Source: Zygnema circumcarinatum (lineage: Eukaryota > Streptophyta > Zygnematophyceae > Zygnematales > Zygnemataceae). Taken from it: 64,000 nucleotides of DNA. Of the stretch, positions 24,412 through 36,100 are shown in pieces (positions within the stretch are counted from its first letter, which is position 1; each line of letters opens with the position of its first letter). Under the pieces are notes generated by a model that searched no databases, was not told where the DNA came from, and was given only the letters and a program-made list of their open reading frames with translations. Location: assembly GCA_037447605.1 (NCBI GenBank), contig CM074804.1, positions 4,451,911-4,515,910 on the forward strand, in the 5' to 3' direction. The translations under genes and the position numbers were made by a program.

Positions 24412-25204
24412 TGGAGTCGCCATATTGAGCTGTATTCTGCGTCAGAGTGAGCTGCAGAGGAGACCTTTTCTCCTATCATAGCTGCATCCCCTATTTTTTT
24501 TGGTCTCTTACGTGTTCTTTTGAGGTGTGGTTCTTTCAAAAGGTTTGTATTTGATTTTTCTTTCAGCCCTATGGTTTGCACGTTAGTAATGTAGTCCCTC
24601 GCAGACGGTTTCTGCTCCATTTTTCAGTGCAAGTTGCATAGCGTCAATTTAGACAAATGTACAAAAGATTGGGTACTTGCGCCGTTCTTTCCTTCTTATT
24701 ACGGCTGCCCAAGCGAGGATGAACTTTTCTACGAATGGGCTCCTTTTGGGCCTGTGCAAGTTTTAGTTCTGAGTCTGTATTGAAAAAGAATTTAGGTGAC
24801 TTAGAAAATTTTCAACCATCTACATGTAACCTGCTTACGATTGAAACCGGCTGCGGGTGTGCCAAGTCAATTCTAGAAGTTGCTTTTCTGCTTTAACATG
24901 TGTTCCTAAAGAAATAGAAATGCTAGGAATGGGTGGGTTCTTTGCGCTGAAGTTTGGATTGTTAGTTTCAGTTTCAGTTTCTGTTTAGTGTTTCATTTCA
25001 CAAGCTGGTCATATTCTGGGCTTTTACTGAGGGGATTGGAAGCTGAGTGTCGACCATAAACCCCCTAAAATCCCTTAAGACCTGGAAATCTCCAACATTT
25101 GAAATCTGTTATTCGCGACAAAAAAAACCTGAACTCGAAGTCAATACCCTGGAATACTTAAAAATCATACAAGCTGTAAAAACTCTGAAAACAGAAGATG
25201 GAAG

Positions 25205-25300
25205 TGGCATTGATCTCACGATGGCGAGGCCATCAAATGTACATGGACAAAATCAGCATGGGGAACAACGAGGAACTGGGAGCAAAGGACAAAAGAAAAA
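25205..25300. repeat. Dispersed repeat, left part (split by foldback element), copy A
   Basis: Core CTCACGATGGCGAGGCCATC followed by AAATGTACATGGACAAAA. The repeat resumes at 26287 with AGCTAGGAGCGAAAAGTTACG after the inserted foldback element. It aligns with the element-free copy near 40096. Confidence 0.75.
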
Positions 25301-26286
25301 GGAGAACTATATACCGGCCCCTTTTTTGGTTATCCCGCCATTGTTTTTTTGAAATCCGACCCTCCCATTTCGGCTATTCTGCCCCCTGTTTTGAAATATC
25401 CCGCCCCCCCCCCATTTTGGATATTCCCCCCCGTTTTCTCCTTCTCACACATCAGCGCAACGTTCGAGAGAGAGAGCAAAGGAGAGAAATAGAGTGAGCA
25501 GAGGAGTGAGAACAAAGGAGAGAGAGACTAGAGTAGAGAGCACAGGAGAGAGCAAAGGGGAGAGAGAATGAGCAGAGGAGTGAGAGCAAAGGAGAGAGAG
25601 ACTAGAGTAGAGAGCACAAGAGAAAGCAAAGGAGAGAGAGTAGAGGAGAGAAAGACTAGAGGAGAGAGAGCAGAGGAGAGAGAGAGAGAGAGAAAGAGAG
25701 AAAGAGAGAAAGAGAGAGAGAGAGAGAGCAGAGTGAGAGCAGAGGAGAGAGACTACAGGAGAGAGCAAAGGAGAGAGAAGAGAGAGAGAGAGCAAAGGAG
25801 CGAGAGCCGAGGAGAGAGAGTATAGAGGAGAGAGAAAGAGCAGAGGAGTGAGAGTAAAGGAGAGAGAGACTAGAGGAGAGAGCACAGGAGAGAGAGAGAA
25901 TGAGCAGAGGAGAGAGAGAGAGAAAGAGAGAGAGAGAGAAGAGAGAGCAAGCAAGCAAGCCAACCATTACATCATGACAGAGCTTCACACCCACCAAAAG
26001 AAAAAGGATAAAAAGAGAATAAAAAGTTCCTAAATATAGAAAAACTCGCAAACCGAGAGGAAGAAGGGAAGGGAGGGGTGGGCAGGGGAGGGGAGGGGAG
26101 GGGTGGGCAGGGGAGGGGAGGGTAGAGGACGGGAGGGCCGGGTAAGAAATATTCAAAACAGGGGGGCGATCTCCTCCCGAAGTATCCAAAATGGGGGAGG
26201 GGGGCAGAATAGCCGAAATGGGAGGGTCGGATTTCAAAAAACCAGTGGCGGGATAACCAAAAAAGGGGGGCGGTATATAGTTCTCC
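25301..26286. mobile_element. Foldback/MITE-like element, copy A
   Basis: The terminal inverted repeats begin GGAGAACTATATACCG and end CGGTATATAGTTCTCC. The arms match for about 130 bp (left to about 25440, right from about 26150). The middle (about 25460-25950) is GA-rich low-complexity sequence without coding capacity. AAGAAAAA lies directly on both sides (25293-25300 and 26287-26294), consistent with an 8-bp target duplication as made by hAT-type elements. No transposase is present, so it would be non-autonomous. Confidence 0.8.
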
Positions 26287-26415
26287 AAGAAAAAAGCTAG
26301 GAGCGAAAAGTTACGCCTATGCTCAACAACGCTTCAAGCCCTCCCTCAAGCAGCCGCGAAGGGCACATCGCGCGGAGGGAGGGAGGGAAGGAGGGAGCGG
26401 CGGAAGGCCACCGAC

Positions 26416-26425
26416 NNNNNNNNNN
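26416..26425. other. Assembly gap (10 N) at the repeat junction
   Basis: Ten Ns lie exactly between the end of copy A and the start of copy B of the 2-kb direct repeat. Confidence 1.
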
Positions 26426-27692
26426 TGGAGTCGCCATATTGAGCTGTATTCTGCGTCAGAGTGAGCTGCAGAGGAGACCTTTTCTCCTATCATAGCTGCA
26501 TCCCCTATTTTTTTTGGTCTCTTACGTGTTCTTTTGAGGTGTGGTTCTTTCAAAAGGTTTGTATTTGATTTTTCTTTCAGCCCTATGGTTTGCACGTTAG
26601 TAATGTAGTCCCTCGCAGACGGTTTCTGCTCCATTTTTCAGTGCAAGTTGCATAGCGTCAATTTAGACAAATGTACAAAAGATTGGGTACTTGCGCCGTT
26701 CTTTCCTTCTTATTACGGCTGCCCAAGCGAGGATGAACTTTTCTACGAATGGGCTCCTTTTGGGCCTGTGCAAGTTTTAGTTCTGAGTCTGTATTGAAAA
26801 AGAATTTAGGTGACTTAGAAAATTTTCAACCATCTACATGTAACCTGCTTACGATTGAAACCGGCTGCGGGTGTGCCAAGTCAATTCTAGAAGTTGCTTT
26901 TCTGCTTTAACATGTGTTCCTAAAGAAATAGAAATGCTAGGAATGGGTGGGTTCTTTGCGCTGAAGTTTGGATTGTTAGTTTCAGTTTCAGTTTCTGTTT
27001 AGTGTTTCATTTCACAAGCTGGTCATATTCTGGGCTTTTACTGAGGGGATTGGAAGCTGAGTGTCGACCATAAACCCCCTAAAATCCCTTAAGACCTGGA
27101 AATCTCCAACATTTGAAATCTGTTATTCGCGACAAAAAAAACCTGAACTCGAAGTCAATACCCTGGAATACTTAAAAATCATACAAGCTGTAAAAACTCT
27201 GAAAACAGAAGATGGAAGTGGCATTGATCTCACGATGGCGAGGCCATCAAATGTACATGGACAAAATCAGCATGGGGAACAACGAGGAACTGGGAGCAAA
27301 GGACAAAAGAAAAAGGAGAACTATATACCGGCCCCTTTTTTGGTTATCCCGCCATTGTTTTTTTGAAATCCGACCCTCCCATTTCGGCTATTCTGCCCCC
27401 TGTTTTGAAATATCCCGCCCCCCCCCCATTTTGGATATTTCCCCCCCGTTTTCTCCTTCTCACACATCAGCGCAACGTTCGAGAGAGAGAGCAAAGGAGA
27501 GAAATAGAGTGAGCAGAGGAGTGAGAACAAAGGAGAGAGAGACTAGAGTAGAGAGCACAGGAGAGAGCAAAGGGGAGAGAGAATGAGCAGAGGAGTGAGA
27601 GCAAAGGAGAGAGAGACTAGAGTAGAGAGCACAAGAGAGAGCAAAGGAGAGAGAGTAGAGGAGAGAAAGACTAGAGGAGAGAGAGCAGAGGG

Positions 27693-27731
<39 letters not shown>

Positions 27732-28418
27732 CAGAGTGAGAGCAGAGGAGAGAGACTACAGGAGAGAGCAAAGGAGAGAGAGAAGAGAGAGAGAGCAAAG
27801 GAGCGAGAGCCGAGGAGAGAGAGTATAGAGGAGAGAGAAAGAGCAGAGGAGTGAGAGTAGAGGAGAGAGAGACTAGAGGAGAGAGCAAAGGAGAGAGAGA
27901 GAATGAGCAGAGGAGAGAGAGAGAGAAAGAGAGAGAGAGAGAAGAGAGAGCAAGCAAGCAAGCCAACCATTACATCATGACAGAGCTTCACACCCACCAA
28001 AAGAAAAAGGATAAAAAGAGAATAAAAAGTTCCTAAATATAGAAAAACTCGCAAACCGAGAGGAAGAAGGGAAGGGAGGGGTGGGCAGGGGAGGGGAGGG
28101 GAGGGGTGGGCAGGGGAGGGGAGGGTAGAGGACGGGAGGGCCGGGTAAGAAATATTCAAAACAGGGGGGCGATCTCCTCCCGAAGTATCCAAAATGGGGG
28201 AGGGGGGCAGAATAGCCGAAATGGGAGGGTCGGATTTCAAAAAACCAGTGGCGGGATAACCAAAAAAGGGGGGCGGTATATAGTTCTCCAAGAAAAAAGC
28301 TAGGAGCGAAAAGTTACGCCTATGCTCAACAACGCTTCAAGCCCTCCCTCAAGCAGCCGCGAAGGGCACATCGCGCGGAGGGAGGGAGGGAAGGAGGGAG
28401 CGGCGGAAGGCCACCGAC
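26426..28418 (+). repeat. 2-kb direct repeat, copy B
   Basis: This is the same sequence as 24412-26415, about 11 bp shorter, the difference lying in the GA tract. It then runs on without interruption into unique sequence and the next gene. This copy is the one physically linked to the downstream region. Confidence 0.95.
27315..28289. mobile_element. Foldback/MITE-like element, copy B
   Basis: It has the same terminal inverted repeats and flanking AAGAAAAA (27307-27314 and 28290-28297) as copy A. The host dispersed repeat flanks it at 27219-27314 and from 28290 on. It is probably the same insertion seen twice rather than an independent one. Confidence 0.8.
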
Positions 28419-28777
28419 ACGGCCACCATCAACGGCGGCTTCACGCCGAAGGAGCGGAGAAGCGAGGCAACGCTGAAGGGCGATGAAAATGCGCTGTCGA
28501 TAAAAAGTAGCGAGGATCGCCGGAGGAGGGGAGGAGGGCTTCCGGGGCCGTGTGCGCATCTGGGAGGACCGATGGGCGCACTGACGAAGGAAAGCACCCA
28601 AACGGGTGTCGAGGCAACCAAAAATATCAACAGCCATAGGAACAAACTCGTCGGCCGCGTCGCGGTGGGCATATGCGCGCTGAAAAATCTGCAGATTCTG
28701 ACTCTGAAGACTCTACAGGTGCGGTGGACTATCCAGGACGACCTCTAAAGGTTGCAGGAGAACAGGGAAGCTCGAGC

Positions 28778-31700
28778 ATGGCACCCCGAATGCGCTCTTC
28801 CTCCCCTCTCTTTCTCTCCCTCTTTCTCTCCCTCCTTTCCCTCTCCCGCCTCTCTCCGTTCCGCCTCTCACTCTCTCTCCTCTCGCTCTTCCTCCTCTCC
28901 TTCTCTTTTTCTGCAACAAGCACCTCTCTTGAGACCTTTGAGAGCTCCTCTGAAGCCATGGGCGCAATAGCTTTCGCCGTTGTAGGCCGAACTGAGTATG
29001 CTTTTGACCTCTACTCTCTCCCTACTCCCCCTCTTGAAGCTTCACGACAGACTGAAGGGCGTCTTAAAGAGTGGATAGGAAAATCCTCCAAAGCGCAGTC
29101 CGAGCCATGGGCTGCACGTGGCAGAAAGCTGCTGAACGTAGGGGAGAGGGAGGAGGAGGGAGAAGAGGGGAGTGGGGTTAAGGAGGGAGTGGAGGGGAAG
29201 GGAGAGGAGTGGGAGCGGGAGCGAGAGCGGGAGCAGGAGGAGGGAAAGGAGGAGGAGAAGGTGTGTGTGGAGCAGGGGGAGGAGGGAGAGGAGGATGGGG
29301 GCGAGGAGGTGAAGAAGGGAGAGGAGCAGGTGGGGGAGGAGCGATACACTGCAGGCCCCTCTGTGAACTATCACGGTTACTCCATTCCGAGCAGCTCCAA
29401 ACTTAGGGAGGTGCTTGAAGAGAGAAAGTTAAAAAGTGGGTCTAACGATGGAGTTGACATTTTGTTCATTTCTGAACGGAATGGAAATGTAGCGGAGGTT
29501 TTCTATGCGAACGGGAACCTTTCCGCTCCACCCTTGCAGCTGACACATGGACTGGCCCTCCATGACCGTCCCTGTGCTGTTCCGGGAACTGCGGAAATGG
29601 TGTTGTCAGCAACGGAACGACCCTCAGGGACACCCCGGCAGGCTTGGACGGCTGTCTATAAGCATGATTTTAGGCTCAATACGACCAAGGTTAGTCTCCC
29701 CCCCCCCCCGGCCCCACCCCCGGTCCTTTTCTTTCTCTACCTTGCTTTTGTCCTTTTTTTCAGGTATGTGTGTTTGCCTGCTTCATTTGAAAGGTTACAT
29801 TTGTATTGTCTGCATTTAAAGTACTCATTCGGGTAACTTGTTTATTTTTATTTTTGTGTTTTGCAATGCTGCAAATCTTCTTCCCTAGAGCCGCTCCCAC
29901 TTGCTTTCAAAATTAAAAGTTTCACTGCATGCTGTTCAGTGAGTAGAAGCCTACTTCGTAATAAAGGAACATTAGCAGTCTGGCTACCGAAGAAAGCGCT
30001 GAGACCAAAGGTAACAGGCAACCGATAGGAAGCGAAGTGATACAACCGAAACGAACAGCCTACGGCGTGACCGAAGACTTCTTGCTCACCTCTCCCTCTC
30101 CTCTCTTGGCTCTCTTCTCTCTACCTCCTCTCCCCTTCCTCACTCGCTCTCCCCTCCCTCCCTTTTTCCCCTCTCTCTCTCTCCACTCTCCCTCCTTGTT
30201 TCCCTCTCCTCCCTCTCTCCTTTTCAGCGCCTCTCACCGGAAGGCGTAACCGACTATAGCCCTTCCGTTTCCCCTTCAGGAGGATGGGTAGCTGTCGCAT
30301 CCCCCAAAAGCTCTCCCTTCTGGTCGACCCGCCAAGGTCCCCCTCTCGATATCTTCACCTTCCGCACATCGGACGGCTCAGATCGACTCAAAGTAGCCAG
30401 CAACGGTGGATGGCCCTCTTGGGGCCCTACCGACCGTACCCTCTATTTCCACAGCCCCGCCTCTGATGGATGGTACAGCCTTTATAAAGTAGAACTGCCA
30501 GAAGATATGAAGGCTGCAAGTTTCCCTCTTGAAGCTGTTCGTTTAAGTCCTCCTGGAGTGCATGTTCTCACTCCTTCTGCGGCTCCTTCTGGAAACTTCG
30601 TTGCGGTAGCAACAAGGCGACCTCCCTCCCCCTACAGGCATATTGAAGTTTGGGACTTAGAACGAAAGACGCTCCTTCCTCTCACAGCTACTGTACGCCC
30701 TGAGGCGCATCATTACAGTCCATTCGTTTTTGCAAATTCGAAGCAGATTGGTTATCATCGTTGTAGAGGGGTTTGCAAGCGAACAGCGTCGTGGGAGATT
30801 GAAATGGAGGAGGAGAGAGCATCACATGGAGATAGAGCTTTGGTGGGAGAGAGCAACGTTCCAAATATTGAGTCTCTTCAATCGCCTATTCCCGGCTTGG
30901 CACTGCTGAGAACGAGTGGAGACTTTCCCGTGTTTTCTCCCAACGGTTCCATGGTGGCTATGATTCCGTCAGTCGGAGTGCGGGAGTCGGGAGTTGTAGT
31001 AATGAACGTGGACGGCTCGAATAAGCGCCAAGTATTCAGAGGCTCTGCATTTGGGTTGTCGTGGAATCCCGTTAAAGACGACACGGTGTATACCAGTTGT
31101 GGAATGATCTTCGCCAAGGAGCATTCTGAGGTTCACATTGTGGCGATATCTGGAGTGAAGGAGGGCGCTTTGGAAGAGGGAGAGCGCCCAGGGAGTGGCG
31201 CCTCTCTCTCCTCCCTGAAGTTGACTAAGGAAGGAACCGGAAACAATGCGTTCCCTGCAGTTTCCCCAGACGGGACAAAAATCGTTTTTCGTTCAGGTCG
31301 ATCTGGGCACAAAAATCTGTATATAACGGATGCCGAGAAAGGGGAAGAGGGTTTTTTGAAAAGGCTTACAGAGGGGCCTTGGACGGATACTATGCCGAAC
31401 TGGTCACCTGATGGGAAATGGATCGCTTTCAGTTCAGATCGCGAGCAAGAGGGAACGTTTTCTATATACGTGGTGAATCCGGATGGCTCCGGGCTGCGGA
31501 AAGTTTTTGGAACTGGGGTTCAAGGAAGGGCAAACCATCCCTTTTTCAGCCCGGACTCGAAACAGATAGTGTTTACTTCTGACTATGCGGGGATTTCTGC
31601 AGAACCGGTCGCATTTCCGCACCAGTTTCAGCCGTATGGGGAAATTTTTGTCATGAATTTGGATGGGAGCGGGTTGGTGAGGCTCACGCACAATCAGGTG

Positions 31701-31847
31701 GAGGACGGGACTCCCTCTTGGGGACGGAAATTTGTCGGTTCGGAGGAGATCACTGGGGAGGGGGAAAAGCTGACTTGTGGATTTAGTGATGTTCGTTGGC
31801 TGGGTGCTCCTAACTCGGCGCAGGAGCAAGAAGTGCAGGTTCTATGA
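28778..31847 (+). CDS. DPP6 N-terminal-domain-like / TolB-type beta-propeller protein
   Basis: This resembles the plant 'DPP6 N-terminal domain-like' proteins (Arabidopsis At1g21670/At1g21680 type), secreted or wall-associated propellers with no protease triad. Two exons join in phase: 28778-29689 and 30228-31847 (843 residues). An upstream in-frame ATG at 28673 would add 35. The N-terminus is a long Leu/Ser hydrophobic stretch, probably a signal peptide. FVVGRTEYAFDLYSL-like sequence and DILFISERNGNVAEVFYANG follow, separated by an acidic Glu/Gly linker coded by GA-rich DNA. Exon 2 has PD40-type blades: FPAVSPDGTKIVFRSGRSGH, MPNWSPDGKWIAFSSDRE and HPFFSPDSKQIVFTSDYAG, with NQFQPYGEIFVMNLDGSGL near the end. 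Family assignment is strong; the biochemical role is unknown. Confidence 0.9.
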
Positions 31848-33143
31848 GTTTGCTGGGTGGCCCTAGTGCGGTTAGTTCTAGTTTGAGTCTAGACGTGTAT
31901 AGACGGTGCATATGAGGGTATTGACACCTTCAAGACCTAACATAGGAAGATTTTGACAGCAGCTTGATAACCCCAAATATGTACATTTGTAAACATACTT
32001 TAGTCAAGCACTGTAAATAGAGCATGAGTTTTGCATACTAGGAAGAATGAGGACTGGGGGTTCGAAATTTAGTGAAGTCGGAAGCCTACGACGAGCGCAT
32101 AGAGGTCATAGAACGGTCCTGTATATCTTGTAGCAGCCTTCAAATAGTGTCTCCGTTTGTTCAGAGCAATCATGTGGTGAATGGTTTGGCATGCATGGCA
32201 TGGCATGGCATGGCTCCAATATGTGGTGGCGACTTGTCGATCACAATTGGGGCCACTTTGGCAGAGCGCGGGGACTGTCCTTGGGTCTGGTCTTTGGCAG
32301 TGCATTTCTCACAGCCGGGGAGGGAGGGAGCGTGGCTCCGCAGCTCTGCATAGTTTGCAGCTTTAAACCATTAAAAGAGCAGTCTGTACGGCAATTAAGG
32401 ATGGCCGTAAACTTATCATTATTATTTTTAATTAGATTCTTCACCTCGGATTTAAAATTATGGTCGATTTAAAAATTTAAAAACGTGATTGCACTTTAAG
32501 CGCTTTGGCTTCAGGAGTGTCTACTTGGTTTCAATGATTAAATATTTCAAACTGAGAAAAAAAGATAAATGTAAGCAATATGCGTGAAATACGTGGGAAG
32601 CGACTATCATGCGCGATTTGAGAGTCAAATGATTTGCAAAACCTTAGTCGTTTACTAACGTGTGTTTAGTCATTTTATAGTAAGTTGTACGTCGATGGCT
32701 ACGAACATCTTAGTAAGTAGGCGATGGTTAAGATTGAGGGTATCCCGAATTTTGCCACCACCACCAGCATGCAAGCAAGCACTCTCAGCTCGGGGCCTAT
32801 GCTAGTTAGCATCAGCGCTCGAGAGAGGCTCACGACAGCACTGCACTGCAGGAGCCTTCAAAGCATGACAGTAGGAAAAGCAACTATTCTCCCCAAAAGT
32901 CAGCATTCACATGCAGAGAACCAGTTACAGTCGCGCGCAGTCCCGGCGTCCAGTTTACCGCTGCCTTTTTAGATCGCTTCCCCTTCACCACTCCGCTTCT
33001 CTTCTCCCGCCTCCATTCCTCACCCAGATTTCTTGTTGTCCTTTCGGGTTCCCCCCCTATTGTTTATTAGGGTTGTTGTTCGCACAGTTTTGGGAGTCTC
33101 CTTGAAAGGCTACTGTAGGGCTGTTTTTAGGGTTAAGCGGAAG
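31848..33143. other. Intergenic, DPP6-like 3' end and FVE promoter
   Basis: No conserved coding sequence is visible. A TGGCA(TGCA/TGGCA) simple repeat lies at about 32187-32214. Close to the FVE start are two TTAGGGTT telo-box-like motifs (about 33067 and 33128), as is common in plant promoters of growth-related genes. Confidence 0.55.
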
Positions 33144-36100
33144 ATGCCGAAGGCTCGTGGTGGCCATAAGGAGGATGAAGGGCGGCAATGGCGCGAGCTT
33201 GTGCCCGTATTGTACGACTGGCTGTGCAACCACCACCTCGTCTGGCCCTCGCTCTCCTGCAGGTGCGAGGGCACTCGCAGAGAAAGACCTTTATTGATAG
33301 AAGGGAAAGAGAAAATTGGAAAATGGGTCTCTTTATTCATTTCCTTTTCCTATTTCACCTTTATCTTTCACCATGTCTATCCTTAAGCGCTCTGAACCAC
33401 GAATTTAAACGGTCAAAGAGGCTTGCATTTCTATATATCGAGTTCGCGGAACCGCTCAAACTAATTCTACAAGCCTTTTTTTCGATGTTATATGCAAAGG
33501 AATCAGAATGTTTACGACTACATTGGAACTTGTAGCTACAATGTTGTGAAAACCTTCGAAAGTCTCGCTACCATTTCTAAGCGTTAGAACCTGCAGTCTG
33601 CAACCTCGCCCAGGATGACTAACTAAACCAGTTGAACTCTAATCAACCGTACAATCCCGAACCGCTAAAAGCATGTGGAAATTTTGAACTTTGAAAACCG
33701 ATAAAGCAGAACTTTTGAATCCCCAAAACTGAGATGGGATCTCTTGGACACCAATTTCAGTTCGAAGTAGGTTAAGTCATTTGTGAGGAGGGAGAAGAGG
33801 GGGTGACAGCGCTTCACATAAGACTGACTTTACTTAGTGCATTCTTTTTTGCAAGCAATTCGTACTGAATACTTGCCCGAAAGCCATTCGTTTCCTCAAA
33901 AGTATTTGCCAACAGAGTTTACTTTGTAGGTGCGCATGAAGGTGAGGCGTGCGAGGGCATAACAGCGTATATTCGGGATCCCGGGCGGGCCTTGAAACAG
34001 ATGGGGCCCGCAAGTGGAGGATCTCCGCTTCAAGAGGAAGCAGAGGCTGTACCTTTCCGAGCAGGTAAAGCCCACTCCTCCCCCCCCCTCTCTCGCTCTC
34101 CTCTCCCTCAGCATTTGGAGCGAGTATGTGGTTTAATTCGATACAACGCGCAAAACCAATACTGAGTTTGCAATCTCAGCACGTGTGGACGAAAGGAACT
34201 AAAGCCTAGCGGTCTGAAGTCATTAATATCCTCATTATACCCCAGAAAACCCTGAGCTGGCAAGAAAGTGATCTGAAAATGAATGACACAAGGAACTTGG
34301 AAGAAACCCTTCCTACTGGAAACCCCGCAGGTGGTGAAAACTCTGGTTTTTTAAGAAAACTTAAAAACATTATTTTCTTGGGTGGTGGCTGGCCAGACGG
34401 ACGGGACGGTGCCGAACACTTTGGTGGTCGCGACTGTGGAGGTGGTGAAGCCGCGGGTGGCCGCGGCAGAACACATCAATTCAGTATGCACTCAGTTTAC
34501 TCTGTGACTGTTTAACTGTAACTGCAACTATAATTGGAGCTGCAACTGTAACTGTGACTGGAACTGTGTCTATTGCTGTTTTTTTCTTTTCGTGACCTTT
34601 TTTTTAAAACTGTCAAAGCCTCAAACGCCTCGGCCCCTCCTCGCTTGCAGTTTTCATATGACAACCGGTCGCCTTTTGTCCGAAAGACGAAGACCATTAT
34701 CCACCCGGGTGAGGTGGGCTCCATTCGCTTTTCGTTGTTCGCTTTCACCATGCTCAATCACTTATGCAGGCTTCCTTTCTTGTTCATCAGACAAATCTTC
34801 TCCCTCGTGTTCTCTCGCTCTCTCTCTCTCGTTCTATTTCTCTTCCACCTGGACGTGACGAGCTAGTTATGATCGTTTCTGGATCATGCGATGCCCCTAC
34901 CGTGCAGACATCTAGCAAACCTCTTCATTTTTTGTTTTTTTCCTTCGGTCGTGGCCCGCCTAGAAGAGATGCGACAAGATGTGTTCGTGTGAGAAAGGAG
35001 ACCAGAGATGAGATAGGGGACAAGCGAGAACACAGGCGAGAAAGGAGAGACGAGAGAGAGTGAAATGAGAGGTACAAGATAGGAGATCAGTCTGCTTCGG
35101 ACCCGTTGTGTGTAGGTGAATCGAATACGGGAGCTCCCAGAGGCCCCCCACATATTGGCCACACATACGGATAGTCCTGAGGTGCCTTTCTCTCTCACCC
35201 CCCGCCTTCCCTCTCTCTCTGTCTCTCCTTTTTTTTTGCCTCGTTTTGCATACTGCAGTGGGGACGAGGAGCGGCCGTCTGAGGCCGCGGCAGTCACGTG
35301 CAGGTCTTTGTTTGGAATACGGAGACGCAACCGAACCGGCTGAAGAAGGAGTCCAAGGCGGGAGCCTCCCTGAGGGAGCACAAGGGCGGGAAAGAGGGGG
35401 CTGCCCATCTGGAAGAGTCTCGTCCTGATTTGGTACATCCGTCCATCCTTCACTCGTGTCATTGTGTGGGCAAAAGTTGAATGTTGAATGTTTCAGGTTT
35501 CATTTTTGTAGGGGTTTTGGGTTATTTCCAAACCCTAACAAGGACAAGAACTTTCTTTTATTTTTTCTCCTGCAGGTTTTGGTGGGCCATACTTCGGAAG
35601 CGAGATTCGCACTAGCTATGGGGCAGGCAGGTCCTCTAGTACTCAGTGGGGGCCAGGACGAACTGGTGGTCCTTTGGAACATAGAGGACCAAATGACCAC
35701 TTTGCAGGTGCTTCTCCTCCTCCGTTCCTCTCTCTGCCACACCTCTCTCTTCCCAAATCCCTCTCAAGCCTTCAAACGCTCTTGAACTTCACGACTTGAA
35801 ATTCGTATTATCTGCCATTTCCTTTCTCCCTCTTTGCAGACCCCTGCAGGTGCAGACAGCAAGCCCAGGGGAGCGAGGTTGGCGGCCCGCGGGGTGTACA
35901 AGGGCCACACGGCCACTGTAGAGGACGTGCAGTTCCGGCCGAGCAGCCGCGAGGAGTTTTGCAGCGTCGGGGACGACTCCCGCCTGCTGCTGTGGGACGC
36001 GCGGGCGGGGGAGGGGGCGGTGGCGGCGGTCGAGAGGGCGCACGAGGGGGACCTGCACTGCGTGGATTGGAACGCACATGACGAAAATTTGATCCTCACA

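Larger units (their letters stand above)
24412..26415 (+). repeat. 2-kb direct repeat, copy A (ends at the N gap)
   Basis: The copy begins TGGAGTCGCCATATTGAGC and ends GGCCACCGAC directly before ten Ns. It matches 26426-28418 over its whole length, with no difference noticed across the first 0.9 kb and scattered substitutions and indels in the GA-rich middle. It contains a dispersed-repeat copy and a foldback element. The arrangement looks like two overlapping contigs placed side by side. Confidence 0.95.

Noticed and set aside
25445-26288. Long Ser/Leu and Glu/Arg open frames in the GA tracts (also 27460-28291 and 2561-2980)
   Set aside because: They are translations of simple (GA)n/(CT)n repeats in several phases at once, lack any domain, and recur in the duplicated copy.
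32050-32080. GGTTCGAA-like tRNA B-box
   Set aside because: No A box at the right distance and no cloverleaf. No tRNA was supported anywhere in the window.
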